A stretch of 64,000 nt of DNA from Paraburkholderia rhynchosiae (GTDB lineage: Bacteria; Pseudomonadota; Gammaproteobacteria; Burkholderiales; Burkholderiaceae): assembly GCF_002879865.1 (NCBI RefSeq), contig NZ_PNXY01000003.1, positions 310,001 to 374,000 on the forward strand, given 5' to 3'. Shown one piece after another: positions 24,183 to 32,994 of this stretch. Every line of letters begins with the position of its first letter. Position 1 is the stretch's first letter. The notes under the pieces were generated by a model that searched no databases, was not told where the DNA came from, and saw only the letters and a list, made by a program, of their open reading frames with translations. The position numbers and the translations under genes were made by a program.

Positions 24183-25538
24183 ATGCGGCTCGGTCTTTCG
24201 GGGATACGGAAAACGGTGGGGCGTGTGGCGGAGCGTCGCTGCCCGATGGCGCTTGCGTTGACGGCTGCAGTCTTGAGCCTGAGTCCCGCTGGTTGCGATT
24301 CCGGCGCATCCGCTGGTGTTGCGGATGCGGGGGCAAGTGCGAGTGCGACGGCGTCTGTCGTGCAGGTCGCCGCGCATGTGGACCCACCGAGCGGTGGTCA
24401 ATCGCGTGCGCAAGTCTACGAATCCGTCCGGCAGATGACTGCGCTCGGCAAGCAACTGTTCTTCGATCCGTCGCTATCGGGCTCGGGCAAGCTCGCTTGC
24501 GCATCGTGCCATAGCCCCGATCATGCGTTTGCACCGGCCAACTCGTTGTCCGTGCAACTGGGCGGCAGCGATATGCATCGCACCGGTATGCGCGCGGCGC
24601 CGACGCTCAAGTATCTGCAATCGGTACCGGCGTTCGCGGAGCACTATCACGAGTCGGACGACGAAGGCGATGAAAGCGTCGATGCCGGCCCGACCGGCGG
24701 CCTGACCTGGGACGGCCGCGTGGATCGCGGTGGCGATCAGGCGCGCATTCCGCTGTTGTCGTCGTTTGAAATGGGCAGTTCGCCGGCGAAGGTCACCGCC
24801 GCGGTCAAGGCCGCGCCGTATGCCGACGCCTTCCGCGCGGCGTTCGGCGAACACATTTTCGACAGCGACGACGCGACCTTCAAAGCCGTGCTGCAAGCGC
24901 TAGAAACCTTCGAGCAGACGCCCGAACTGTTCTATCCGTACAGCAGCAAATACGACGCGTACCTGGCCGGCAAAGCGCAACTAACGAAAGCCGAACTTCG
25001 CGGCCTGCAACTGTTCAACAACGAGAAGAAGGGTAATTGCGCGAGCTGCCACATCAGCCAGCGCACGCTGGATGGAGCGCCGCCGCAGTTCAGCGACTTC
25101 GGCCTGATCGCGATCGGCGTGCCGCGCAATCGCGCGCTGCCCGTGAACCGTGATCCGCAGTTCCACGATCTCGGCGCATGCGGGCCGGAGCGTACCGATC
25201 TGAATGGGCGCGCCGAGTTCTGCGGCATCTTCCGTACACCGACGCTGCGCAACGTTGCGCTGAAGAAGAGCTTCTTCCACAACGGCATCTATCATTCGCT
25301 GGAACAGGTGCTGCATTTCTATGCCGAGCGCGACACGAATCCGGAGAAGTTCTATCCGGTGTCGAAAGGCAAGGTGCAGAAGTTCGACGATCTGCCGCAG
25401 CGTTACTGGACCAATCTGAATACCGATCCGCCGTTCGACCGCAAGCCGGGCGACAAACCCGCGCTTGACGCCGCCGAGATCAAGGACGTGGTGGCGTTTC
25501 TGAATACGCTCACCGATGGTTATAAGGCGGGGAACTGA
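24183..25538 (+). CDS. Di-haem cytochrome c peroxidase (MauG/CcpA family)
   Basis: The mature protein should be a periplasmic, possibly lipid-anchored, di-haem enzyme. Two CASCH haem-attachment motifs are present, at residues 106 and 286, the normal spacing for bacterial cytochrome c peroxidases and MauG-like proteins. The segment FGEHIFDSDDATFKAVLQAL and the block FRTPTLRNVALKKSFFHNGI are also family-typical. An N-terminal hydrophobic segment ends in LSPAGC, a plausible lipobox. The start is uncertain: 24183 is used here, while ATG at 24246 would leave a shorter signal, and the frame is open to 24114. Whether it reduces peroxide or oxidises a protein partner cannot be told. Confidence 0.88.
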   Translation: MRLGLSGIRKTVGRVAERRCPMALALTAAVLSLSPAGCDSGASAGVADAGASASATASVVQVAAHVDPPSGGQSRAQVYESVRQMTALGKQLFFDPSLSGSGKLACASCHSPDHAFAPANSLSVQLGGSDMHRTGMRAAPTLKYLQSVPAFAEHYHESDDEGDESVDAGPTGGLTWDGRVDRGGDQARIPLLSSFEMGSSPAKVTAAVKAAPYADAFRAAFGEHIFDSDDATFKAVLQALETFEQTPELFYPYSSKYDAYLAGKAQLTKAELRGLQLFNNEKKGNCASCHISQRTLDGAPPQFSDFGLIAIGVPRNRALPVNRDPQFHDLGACGPERTDLNGRAEFCGIFRTPTLRNVALKKSFFHNGIYHSLEQVLHFYAERDTNPEKFYPVSKGKVQKFDDLPQRYWTNLNTDPPFDRKPGDKPALDAAEIKDVVAFLNTLTDGYKAGN

Positions 25539-25654
25539 CGAAGCGGCCTCGTGAGAGGCGCGAGTGACTGGGGAATGCGTGGCCGGGTTGTGACGCGGGC
25601 TTGATGCGATTGAAGTGGATGTGACGCAATACGGCTTGACGCGGATCGGGCGCT

Positions 25655-25894
25655 TCAGATGCGTGCGCCGGCCAGGATGCAATAGCAATCGGTGAGCAGC
25701 AGCGCAAACGAGATAAGCAGGCAGGCGATACCAGCGCGCGTCACGAGATTCGGCCAACGAGGCCGGCGAAATCCGTCGATCCGTACGACGGGCCGCGCGA
25801 GACCGGGATCGCGTCGAATGGCGATCGGAACGAGCACCACGCAAATCAGAGCGAGCATGACGGCCAGGGTTTCGAGCGTGACAGAGAGGTCCAT
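25655..25894 (-). CDS. Small two-span membrane protein, unrecognised
   Basis: A 79-residue frame with hydrophobic segments at residues 8-25 (ETLAVMLALICVVLVPIA) and about 55-75 (AGIACLLISFALLLTDCYC), joined by a basic loop (IRRDPGLARPVV and FRRPRWPNL). The positive-inside rule places the loop in the cytoplasm. No good ribosome site precedes the ATG at 25894. Coding quality comes from the clear two-span pattern; no family is recognised. Confidence 0.55.
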   Translation of the reverse strand: MDLSVTLETLAVMLALICVVLVPIAIRRDPGLARPVVRIDGFRRPRWPNLVTRAGIACLLISFALLLTDCYCILAGARI

Positions 25895-26180
25895 GATTGG
25901 GCGTTTGAAGTGGATCAGCGCGAAAGCGCAACACGGCCAATCTTAAGAAGACGTTGTGCCCGGCGATATGGGAGCCATCCTAAAAATAGCAACGGCACTC
26001 GTGGCGACCGCCTCTCGCATGCGAATGATCATCTACGGTGTTTTTTGCCCGGTCCCCTTGCGTCTGAGCGCCGCGGCGGCCTGGCTGTGTCGAATGGGCA
26101 TGCTATGCTTTTGGGGTCCAGATCACGAGCGGCAATCAGCGCGCTCAAGACCGCCCGAAAACGTTTCAGGAGAACCCTTC

Positions 26181-26570
26181 ATGTCGATGCGAACCCGTGC
26201 CATCTGTCACCTGACTGCAGCCGGTCTGCTGCTTGGCGCGGCGCTCGGTGCGCAAGCGGCGAATCTCGGTTTTCTGAGGGACACGCCGATCAGCTACATA
26301 AAGCAGCGCGACGTCGACTCCATCAAGAAAGCCGTGTCCACCGCACTGGACGAAAAGCAGGACGGCGAAAGCACGACCTGGGTCAATGAAGGCAGCGGCA
26401 ATAGCGTGAAGATCGACGCGACCATCACGCTCGCGAGCACGTCGAAGGACGGCGAGCGCACCTGCCGCGATCTTGGCGTGGTGCTCAATGCAAAGGGGCA
26501 GTCCATGAGCCTGCGCCCGCAGTTTTGCAAGCAGGGCAACGGCGCGTGGCAATTGCAGAAAAAGCGCTGA
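26181..26570 (+). CDS. Exported protein, RT0821/Lpp0805-like surface protein
   Basis: A 129-residue protein with a classical signal peptide (MSMRTRAICHLTAAGLLLGA, cleavage after AQA). The mature part contains a conserved-looking block, DGESTTWVNEGSGNSVKID, then DGERTCRDLGVVLNAKGQ and QFCKQGNGAWQL. This ends-in-Trp pattern with two cysteines resembles the RT0821/Lpp0805 surface-antigen domain found in 16-17 kDa outer-membrane antigens. Function is unknown. AGGAGAACCCTTC precedes the ATG, a strong ribosome site, so the open frame upstream to 25956 is not used. Confidence 0.75.
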   Translation: MSMRTRAICHLTAAGLLLGAALGAQAANLGFLRDTPISYIKQRDVDSIKKAVSTALDEKQDGESTTWVNEGSGNSVKIDATITLASTSKDGERTCRDLGVVLNAKGQSMSLRPQFCKQGNGAWQLQKKR

Positions 26571-26652
26571 GCATGCAAAGAGTCGTGAAGACGCGCACCG
26601 ACGGGTCGCGCACGCGGCTCGAAGCCGTGCGTCCAGCGTGCCCGGTGCGGCG

Positions 26653-27102
26653 ATGAGTACGCGAGTAGTGTCGTGCGGCATCGTGCTGCTGGACCCCGAT
26701 GGCCGCGTGCTGCTCGCGCACGCGACCGAGACGTCGCACTGGGACATTCCGAAAGGCCATGGCGAGGAAGGCGAGGCGCCGCACGTCACGGCGTTGCGCG
26801 AGATGGTCGAGGAGACCGGAGTCGCGATCGGGCCTGAGCGGCTGAAAGACCTTGGCCTGTTCGTCTACCGGCGCGATAAAGATTTGCATCTGTTCGCGGC
26901 ACGCGCCACTGCCGATGAACTCGATCTGAGTCACTGCACCTGCACGTCGCTGTTCCCGCGCCGCTCGGACGGCCAGCTGATTCCCGAGATGGACGCCTAT
27001 CGCTGGACCGCACCCGACGAAGTGGAAAAGTACGCGAGCCGCAGTCTCACGCGGCTCTTCCAGACCACGCTTTCGCTCTCGGAATTGCATCGGTCGCTGT
27101 AG
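26653..27102 (+). CDS. NUDIX hydrolase
   Basis: A 149-residue NUDIX-fold pyrophosphohydrolase. The Nudix box is complete at residues 35-57: Gly35, Glu41, Arg49-Glu50, Glu53-Glu54 and Gly56 fit Gx5Ex7REUxEExGU. It follows the usual WDIPKG lead. Such enzymes hydrolyse a nucleoside diphosphate linked to another moiety; the substrate is not evident and mutator, Ap4A or NDP-sugar activities are all possible. The start at 26653 is chosen because SCGIVLL, the first strand, follows at once; ATG at 26638 is a minor alternative. The gene lies 82 bases after the surface-protein gene. Confidence 0.88.
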   Translation: MSTRVVSCGIVLLDPDGRVLLAHATETSHWDIPKGHGEEGEAPHVTALREMVEETGVAIGPERLKDLGLFVYRRDKDLHLFAARATADELDLSHCTCTSLFPRRSDGQLIPEMDAYRWTAPDEVEKYASRSLTRLFQTTLSLSELHRSL

Positions 27103-27140
27103 CGGTGTGAAGCGCCAGGAGTTGGCAGCGGCTCGCGCGG

Positions 27141-28154
27141 CTAGTCGAGCGCGTGATCGTTCGGATGGGCGAACAGCGCGCGGTTCTGCTCCGAGAGCGG
27201 AAAATTCAGATTGATGCCGTGCGGCGGAATCGGCCGCGTGAACCATTGCTTGTACAGGCGTTCGGCTTCACCGGAAAGCTGCCCGCGCGCGATCACACCG
27301 TTCACGAGCTGGCGAAACGGCTCATCGCCCTTGCGGAACATGCACGCGTAGACTTCGTAGCCGAGCGGCGTGCCGGTCACCACGAAGTCGTCGGGATGCG
27401 GATCGGTCGCCTTGAAACCATACATGATCGGCTCGTCCATCACGAAGGCGGCCGCGCGGTTTTCCTTGACGGCCGCGAAGGCTTCCGCGTGATCCCGCGC
27501 GCTGGTGATGCGCATGTTCAGATGTTTTTGCGAATTCAACTGGCGCAGCAGGCGCTCATCGGACGTGGCCGCAGTTGTCACGACCGCTTTGCCGGCGAGA
27601 TCGGGAAAGTCTGTGATGCCGCTGTTCTTGCGCACGATCATTCGTACCGCGTACTGAAAAAAGCTGTTCGAGAACGCAGCCACATTTTCGCGCTCGATCG
27701 TGTGGGTTGTCGAACCGCATTCCAGATCGATCTGGTTATTGAGCAGCATCGGCGTGCGGTTCGCCGAGGTCACGGTGATCTCATGCACCTTCAATTGCGG
27801 AAGGCGCAGCGCTTTCCTCATTTCATCGACGATCTGCAGCGCGATAGTTTGCGAATAGCCCGCCGTGCGCGTGCCGTCGAAATACGAGAACGGAATCGAC
27901 GCTTCGCGTACGCCGAGCACGACCACGCCGTCGTCGTGAACTTTCTTCAACGTCCCGGTGAGTTCATCCGCATGAGCAGGGCAGGCGAGCGATGCCGCGC
28001 CGAACGCAGCCAGCGCAGCGAGCGCACAACGCGTGCGCGTGACAAAGCGCGCGGCGCGCGTGGCCCCGGCGGTGTCATGTTTGGTGGTCGCTTTGGTGGT
28101 CGCTTTAGTTGTCGCGTTGCTTGCCGCGCCGGCGCCGCGGACTGCGTATGTCAT
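27141..28154 (-). CDS. Amino-acid ABC transporter periplasmic binding protein
   Basis: A 337-residue type 2 solute-binding protein similar to the glutamate/aspartate GltI group. Supporting segments are VLGVREASIPFSYFDG, AGYSQTIALQIVDEM, LLNNQIDLECGSTTHT (binding-site Arg/Thr region) and LPQ-to-DLAGKAVVTTAATSDE. A signal peptide (CALAALAAFGAASLACPAHA) is preceded by an unusual 35-residue N-terminal tail containing ATTKATTKATTK, encoded by a 12-base tandem repeat. The start at 28154 has GGGAGGTCCC directly upstream. No permease or ATPase gene is adjacent, so it is an orphan component that must work with a transporter elsewhere. Confidence 0.85.
   Translation of the reverse strand: MTYAVRGAGAASNATTKATTKATTKHDTAGATRAARFVTRTRCALAALAAFGAASLACPAHADELTGTLKKVHDDGVVVLGVREASIPFSYFDGTRTAGYSQTIALQIVDEMRKALRLPQLKVHEITVTSANRTPMLLNNQIDLECGSTTHTIERENVAAFSNSFFQYAVRMIVRKNSGITDFPDLAGKAVVTTAATSDERLLRQLNSQKHLNMRITSARDHAEAFAAVKENRAAAFVMDEPIMYGFKATDPHPDDFVVTGTPLGYEVYACMFRKGDEPFRQLVNGVIARGQLSGEAERLYKQWFTRPIPPHGINLNFPLSEQNRALFAHPNDHALD
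28081..28116. repeat. 12-base tandem repeat inside the binding-protein gene
   Basis: TTTGGTGGTCGC occurs twice exactly, then as TTTAGTTGTCGC. On the coding strand it encodes repeated Ala-Thr-Thr-Lys, before the signal peptide. Copy-number change would alter the N-terminal tail without a frameshift. Confidence 0.85.
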
Positions 28155-28226
28155 GGGACCTCCCGAACCGGCGCGCATGACGCGCCGCTGCTCCTGCTGA
28201 CTGAGCGTGATTCAACATGATGCAAC

Positions 28227-28261
28227 GAAAAGGCGTGCATCCGATGAACCGGATACACGCC
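28227..28261 (-). terminator. Terminator downstream of glnS
   Basis: On the minus strand GGCGTGTATCCG pairs with CGGATGCACGCC (one mismatch) around GTTCAT, then TTTTC follows. It lies about 50 bases past the glnS stop. Confidence 0.85.
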
Positions 28262-28309
28262 ATGGTCAACCGCCCAATTGGGCCACGGATGCTGTTAAGC
28301 CGTAGCCGC

Positions 28310-30019
28310 TTACGCTGGCTTACCCCAACTGTCGCGCAAGCTGACGATCCGGTTGAACACCGGCTTGCCCGGCTGCGAATCCACTCGGTCCGCGACAAAG
28401 TAGCCGTGGCGCTCGAACTGATAGCGCTGTTCCGGCAGCGCGCCGTGCGCGCCCCGTTCCAGATAGGCGCTGACCACGCGCTTCGATTGAGGGTTCAGCG
28501 CATCGAGGAAATCGCGCCCGCCGGCGTCCGGTTGCGGCTCCTTGAAGAGGCGATCGTAGATGCGCACTTCGGCAGGACATGCGTCTGCCGCGCTGACCCA
28601 GTGGATGTTGCCCTTGACCTTGTAGTTGTTCGCGCCTTCGGTGCCCGATTTGCTGTCCGGGAAGTAGTTGCAATGCACCGCGACAATGTTGCCGTTTTCG
28701 TCCTTCTCAGCCCCCGTGCATTCGATCACATAGCCGTAGCGCAGGCGCACCTTGTTGCCGGGGAAGAGACGGAAATAGCCCTTCGGCGGCGCCTCGGTGA
28801 AGTCATCGCGCTCGATCCACAGCTCGCGCGAAATCGGGAACTCGCGCACGCCGTGCTCCGGATGATGCGGATGGACCGGCGCGCTGCACGGCTCGCTCAG
28901 GCCCTTCGGGAAGTTGTCGATGATCAGCTTCAGCGGATCGAGCACGGCGGCAATGCGCGGTGCCTTCTCATCGAGGTCGTCGCGCAGCGCGCCTTCGAAC
29001 ACGCTCATGTCGATCCACGAATCGACCTTCGTCACGCCGATGCGCTCGCAGAACAACTGGATCGCCTCGGGCGTGAAGCCGCGCCGGCGCAGGCCGACGA
29101 TGGTCGGCATGCGCGGGTCGTCCCAGCCATCCACATGGCCTTCGTTCACGAGTTGCAGCAGCTTGCGCTTGCTGGTGATCGCGTATGTGAGGTTCAGGCG
29201 CGAAAACTCGATTTGCTGCGGCAGCGGGCGCGTGAAAATACCGGCTTCGGCGAGCTCGTTCAGAATCCAGTCGTACAACGGACGATGGTCTTCGAATTCG
29301 AGCGTGCACAGCGAATGCGTGATGTTCTCGAGCGCGTCCGAGATGCAATGCGTGTAGTCGTACATCGGGTACACGCACCATGTGTCGCCGGTGCGGTAGT
29401 GATGCGCGAAGCGGATCCGGTAGAGCACCGGATCGCGCATGTTGAAGTTGGGCGACGACATGTCGATCTTCGCGCGCAGCACATGCTCCCCTTCCTTGAA
29501 CTCGCCGGCCTTCATGCGGCGGAACAGGTCGAGATTTTCCTGCACCGAACGTTCACGGAAAGCCGACGGCGTGCCGACTTCCGTGGCCGAGCCGCGGTTC
29601 GCGCGCATTTCTTCGGCCGACTGGCTATCGACGTACGCCTTGCCGCGCTCGATCAGCAGCTCGGCAAATTCGTACAGCTTGTCGTAGTAGTCGCTCGCGT
29701 AGTAGAGGTGCTCGTGGCCGTCTTTCTGCCACTCAAAGCCAAGCCAGCTCACCGCGTCGACGATCGAGTCGACGTATTCGACACTTTCCTTTTCCGGATT
29801 GGTATCGTCAAAGCGCAGATGACACACGCCGCCATAGCTGCGCGCCACGCCGAAGTTCAGACAGATGCTCTTGGCGTGACCGATGTGCAGATAGCCGTTC
29901 GGCTCGGGCGGAAAGCGCGTTTCGACGCGCTGCCCCCACTTGCCGGTGCGGTTGTCGTCGTCGATGATATTGCGGATGAAATTGGATGCCGCTGGCGCGT
30001 CGTTGCGTTCGGTATTCAT
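28310..30019 (-). CDS. glnS: Glutaminyl-tRNA synthetase
   Basis: This 569-residue class I synthetase charges tRNA-Gln with glutamine. The PPEPNGYLHIGHAKSICLNF signature holds the HIGH motif at residues 45-48. The second signature, normally MSKRK, is ITSKRKL. The catalytic-domain blocks LRFDDTNPEKE and WLGFEW are present, as are the two C-terminal beta-barrels typical of GlnRS (VRLRYGYVIECTG, GNIHWVSAADACPAEVRIYD). Length is close to the E. coli enzyme (554). ATG at 30019 is chosen because 14 further upstream codons are not conserved in this family. It is a single gene with a terminator, divergent from ggt. Confidence 0.97.
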   Translation of the reverse strand: MNTERNDAPAASNFIRNIIDDDNRTGKWGQRVETRFPPEPNGYLHIGHAKSICLNFGVARSYGGVCHLRFDDTNPEKESVEYVDSIVDAVSWLGFEWQKDGHEHLYYASDYYDKLYEFAELLIERGKAYVDSQSAEEMRANRGSATEVGTPSAFRERSVQENLDLFRRMKAGEFKEGEHVLRAKIDMSSPNFNMRDPVLYRIRFAHHYRTGDTWCVYPMYDYTHCISDALENITHSLCTLEFEDHRPLYDWILNELAEAGIFTRPLPQQIEFSRLNLTYAITSKRKLLQLVNEGHVDGWDDPRMPTIVGLRRRGFTPEAIQLFCERIGVTKVDSWIDMSVFEGALRDDLDEKAPRIAAVLDPLKLIIDNFPKGLSEPCSAPVHPHHPEHGVREFPISRELWIERDDFTEAPPKGYFRLFPGNKVRLRYGYVIECTGAEKDENGNIVAVHCNYFPDSKSGTEGANNYKVKGNIHWVSAADACPAEVRIYDRLFKEPQPDAGGRDFLDALNPQSKRVVSAYLERGAHGALPEQRYQFERHGYFVADRVDSQPGKPVFNRIVSLRDSWGKPA

Positions 30020-30477
30020 GCGAGATGGTGAGAGTCTGTCGGGGGTGCGCAATGCGCCCACTTATCCGACAATTCTACCTGACGAGGCTGGATGCGGCAG
30101 ACGAGTGCGGCGCGCAGCCAACGTTTGAGCGGGCTTGGCGGCGGTTCCCGGACCGTACGGGGGCGGTTCCGAGGCGAAGGGCGCCTGTAACAGGAGGTAA
30201 AACGGTTTGTTCGGGCGCTGCCCGGCGACTTAGCATCCGGGCGGCGCGGGTTCGGGCGGGTACACAACACGGGTACAAAAACCATCGTGTTCCTGTTTTA
30301 AAGCTGATCCACCGTTCGCCGCTTCACCGACCCGCCCTCGATCATCCACCGGGCAGTGCGCGTGCAGCGCATGCACTCGTCGCAGCCGTCGCGCGCAAGT
30401 CGCACCGCCCCTTGTCGCCTTGCATGAAAGCTCGCCGTTCGTGCAACATGGCGCCCTTAGTTGCTGGAGTTTCTCGG
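30020..30477. other. Divergent promoter region between glnS and ggt
   Basis: This 458-base gap must hold promoters for both genes. It is GC-rich, and open frames across it show no recognisable protein. I see no clear operator, riboswitch or repeat in it. Confidence 0.5.
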
Positions 30478-32262
30478 ATGTCAGTCCCGACGCACGACGC
30501 GCCTCGCGCGCCTTTCGCCTTTAGCCCTTTCGCCTCTATCCGTTTCGCGCGGATTGTCACGGCCGCTGCGCTATTCGCCGCGTTTACAGCCGGCGCCCTC
30601 GCGCCGGTCCCGGCCCTCGCGAAAACGCCCCCACCCAAAGCCGTTTTCGATGCATCGGCGGTGGCCGCGCCCGATCGCTACAGCGCCGACGCCGCGCAGC
30701 AGATTTTTGCCGCTGGCGGCAACGCCGTCGATGCCGCCGTGGCCATCGCCTTCACGCTGGCCGTGACGCGCCCGGACGCGGGCAACCTCGGCGGCGGCGG
30801 CTTCATGACGCTGTTCGTGGACGGCAAGCCGTACTTCCTCGACTACCGCGAGCGCGCGCCGCAACAGGCGACCCGCGACATGTATCTCGACGACAAGGGC
30901 AATGTGGTGCCGGGCATGAGCGTCGTCGGCCATCGCGCGGTGGCCGTGCCGGGCACCGTCGACGGGATGTGGCAGGCGCAGCAGCGTTTCGGCAAGCTGA
31001 AGTGGAAACAGGTGCTTGCGCCCGCGATCCGTTACGCCACCGACGGTTTTCAGGTCGAGCCGTGGCTGCAGCAGCGCCGTGAAACGGTAGCAAAGACTTT
31101 CGCCGGCAAAACCAATTTCGACGCCTATTTTTCGGGCCTCAAAGCGGGCACGACGTACCGCCAGCCAGAGCTTGCGCAAACCCTCGCGCGCATGGCCGGC
31201 GACGGCGGCCGCGAGTTTTACGAAGGGCGCACCGCTGACCTGATCGCGCAGCAGATGTACGGGCATGGTCTCCTCACGAAGGCCGATCTGCAGCAATACA
31301 AGGCCGTGTGGCGCCAGCCGCTCGCCGCGACCTGGAACGGTTATCAGGTGCTCACCGCGCCGCCGCCGAGTTCGGGCGGCGTGGGGCTCATCCAGATGCT
31401 GAAGATGAAAGCCGATCTCAAGCAGGCGTTCGACGGACTCGAACTGAACTCCGCGCCGTACATCCATCTGATCGCGCAGATCGAGGACCGCGTGTTCGCC
31501 GACCGGCAGCAATACCTGGGCGACCCGGATTCCTACAAGGTGCCTGTCGACAAACTGCTCGACGACGCCTACCTCACGCAACGCGCGGCCGAAATCCAGG
31601 CCGACCAGGTACCGGGCGCGACGCCGGTCAAGCCGGGCCTCGGCGATGCGGCGGCGGAAAAAGCGCAGACCACGCACTTTTCGGTGGTGGACAAATGGGG
31701 CAACGCGGTGTCGAACACCACGACGCTCGATGGCGAATTCGGCTCGGGCGTCGTCGTCGACGGCGCCGGGTTTCTATTAAACGACGCAATGGACGATTTC
31801 GTGACTAAGCCCGCGGCCCCGACCCAGGCCGGCGGGAGTCAGTCCAGCGCGAACGGTGGCGAACTCAACACGGTGTTGCCCGGTCGCCGTCCGCTTTCGT
31901 CAATGACGCCGACCATCCTGCTGAAGGACAACAAGGTGTCGCTCGTGATCGGCACGCCCGGCGGTTCGCGTATTCTGACGTCGACCTTCCAGGTCATGAC
32001 CGATCTGTACGACTTCAATATGGCGCCTGCCGACGCGCTCGCCGCGATGCGGTTTCATCACCAGTTGCTGCCGCAAAAGACGATTTACTTCGAGCCGTAT
32101 CATCCGATTGCGGGCGAACTCGGTGAGCAATTGCAAACCATGGGCTACACGCTGGAAGGGCAGTCGTTCAGCGGCGACGTGCAGATGATCCGCATTGACG
32201 GCACGATGCCCGAGCCGGCAGCCGATCCACGCGGCAACGGTGTAGGGCGCGTGATACGTTAA
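30478..32262 (+). CDS. ggt: Gamma-glutamyltranspeptidase
   Basis: A 594-residue periplasmic enzyme that transfers or hydrolyses the gamma-glutamyl group of glutathione. It is made as a precursor that cuts itself before a catalytic threonine; here this is Thr398, the first threonine of TTHFSVVD. Other family motifs are GGNAVDAAVAIAFTLAVTRP and NLGGGGFMTLF, then MDDF, ELNTVLPGRRPLSSMTPTIL and IGTPGGSRI, the last two shaping the gamma-glutamyl site. A signal segment (IVTAAALFAAFTAGALAPV) follows a 25-residue tail. The start at 30478 lies eight bases after GGAG; ATGs at 30448 and 30424 would extend the tail. Confidence 0.93.
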   Translation: MSVPTHDAPRAPFAFSPFASIRFARIVTAAALFAAFTAGALAPVPALAKTPPPKAVFDASAVAAPDRYSADAAQQIFAAGGNAVDAAVAIAFTLAVTRPDAGNLGGGGFMTLFVDGKPYFLDYRERAPQQATRDMYLDDKGNVVPGMSVVGHRAVAVPGTVDGMWQAQQRFGKLKWKQVLAPAIRYATDGFQVEPWLQQRRETVAKTFAGKTNFDAYFSGLKAGTTYRQPELAQTLARMAGDGGREFYEGRTADLIAQQMYGHGLLTKADLQQYKAVWRQPLAATWNGYQVLTAPPPSSGGVGLIQMLKMKADLKQAFDGLELNSAPYIHLIAQIEDRVFADRQQYLGDPDSYKVPVDKLLDDAYLTQRAAEIQADQVPGATPVKPGLGDAAAEKAQTTHFSVVDKWGNAVSNTTTLDGEFGSGVVVDGAGFLLNDAMDDFVTKPAAPTQAGGSQSSANGGELNTVLPGRRPLSSMTPTILLKDNKVSLVIGTPGGSRILTSTFQVMTDLYDFNMAPADALAAMRFHHQLLPQKTIYFEPYHPIAGELGEQLQTMGYTLEGQSFSGDVQMIRIDGTMPEPAADPRGNGVGRVIR

Positions 32263-32302
32263 AACGGGTACACCGCAAAAAACAAAAGCGACGGGGAACA
32301 CA

Positions 32303-32869
32303 ATGAACAGACCAAAACCGAACGTACTGGTATTGCCGGGCTACCAGAACTCCGGCGTGGGCCATTGGCAGACTCGCTGGGAGGCGCTCGATCCGACGTT
32401 CACGCGTGTGCGGATGCCCGACTGGGACCATCCTGTGCGCGATGCCTGGTGCCGCACGCTCGACGCCGCCGTGGCAGCCGCCGATGCGCCCATCGTCTTT
32501 GCCGCGCACAGTCTCGGCTGCCTGACCACCGCCTACTGGGCTTCGCGGTACGCGAGCGCCGCGCAACTCGCGAAGATCGCGGGCGCGCTGCTCGTAGCTG
32601 TGCCCGATCCCGCCGAATCGCACTTTCCACAGGACGCCAGCGGCTTCGCGCCCGTGCCCCTTGAGCGCTTGCCGTTCGCGAGCCTCGTCGTGGCGAGCAC
32701 TGACGATCCGTACGGCGCCGTGCCGTTCTCGCAAAGCTGTGCGAACGCGTGGGGCAGCCGCTGGATCGACATCGGCCCGCGCGGACACATCAATGCGGAT
32801 AGCGGACTCGGCGAGTGGGACGAGGCGCGCGACTGGCTGGCCTCGCTCGGCGCGCCCGCCAAGCGGTAA
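32303..32869 (+). CDS. RBBP9/YdeN-like serine hydrolase
   Basis: A 188-residue alpha/beta hydrolase of the RBBP9/YdeN family (DUF452-type small hydrolases). The opening VLVLPGYQNSGVGHWQTRWE and the nucleophile elbow AAHSLGCL (Ser in the AHSLG motif) are diagnostic. The Asp of SSLVVAS-TDDPY and the His of GPRGHINADSGLGEW complete a catalytic triad. The cellular substrate is unknown for this family. It lies 40 bases after ggt and may be cotranscribed. It is followed by a purine-rich run of GAAGGCGAAGA-like repeats (about 32873-32925). Confidence 0.85.
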   Translation: MNRPKPNVLVLPGYQNSGVGHWQTRWEALDPTFTRVRMPDWDHPVRDAWCRTLDAAVAAADAPIVFAAHSLGCLTTAYWASRYASAAQLAKIAGALLVAVPDPAESHFPQDASGFAPVPLERLPFASLVVASTDDPYGAVPFSQSCANAWGSRWIDIGPRGHINADSGLGEWDEARDWLASLGAPAKR

Positions 32870-32994
32870 CGGGAAGGCGAAGAGAAGGCGAAGAGGGAAG
32901 ATGAAGGGGAAGGCGAAGGCGGTGCCTCACCGCACCCTCCGTCGCCATGCCATGCATCACCACATCGCTCGTGAGCGCGCGTTCATCGCTTCCC

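Noticed and set aside
28217..30031. 604-codon plus-strand frame opposite glnS
   Set aside because: Entirely antisense to a recognisable synthetase, with shadow-like composition.
32873..32925. Purine-rich GAAGGCGAAGA run as a regulatory element or CRISPR-like repeat
   Set aside because: Irregular low-complexity units with no spacers; no evidence of function.
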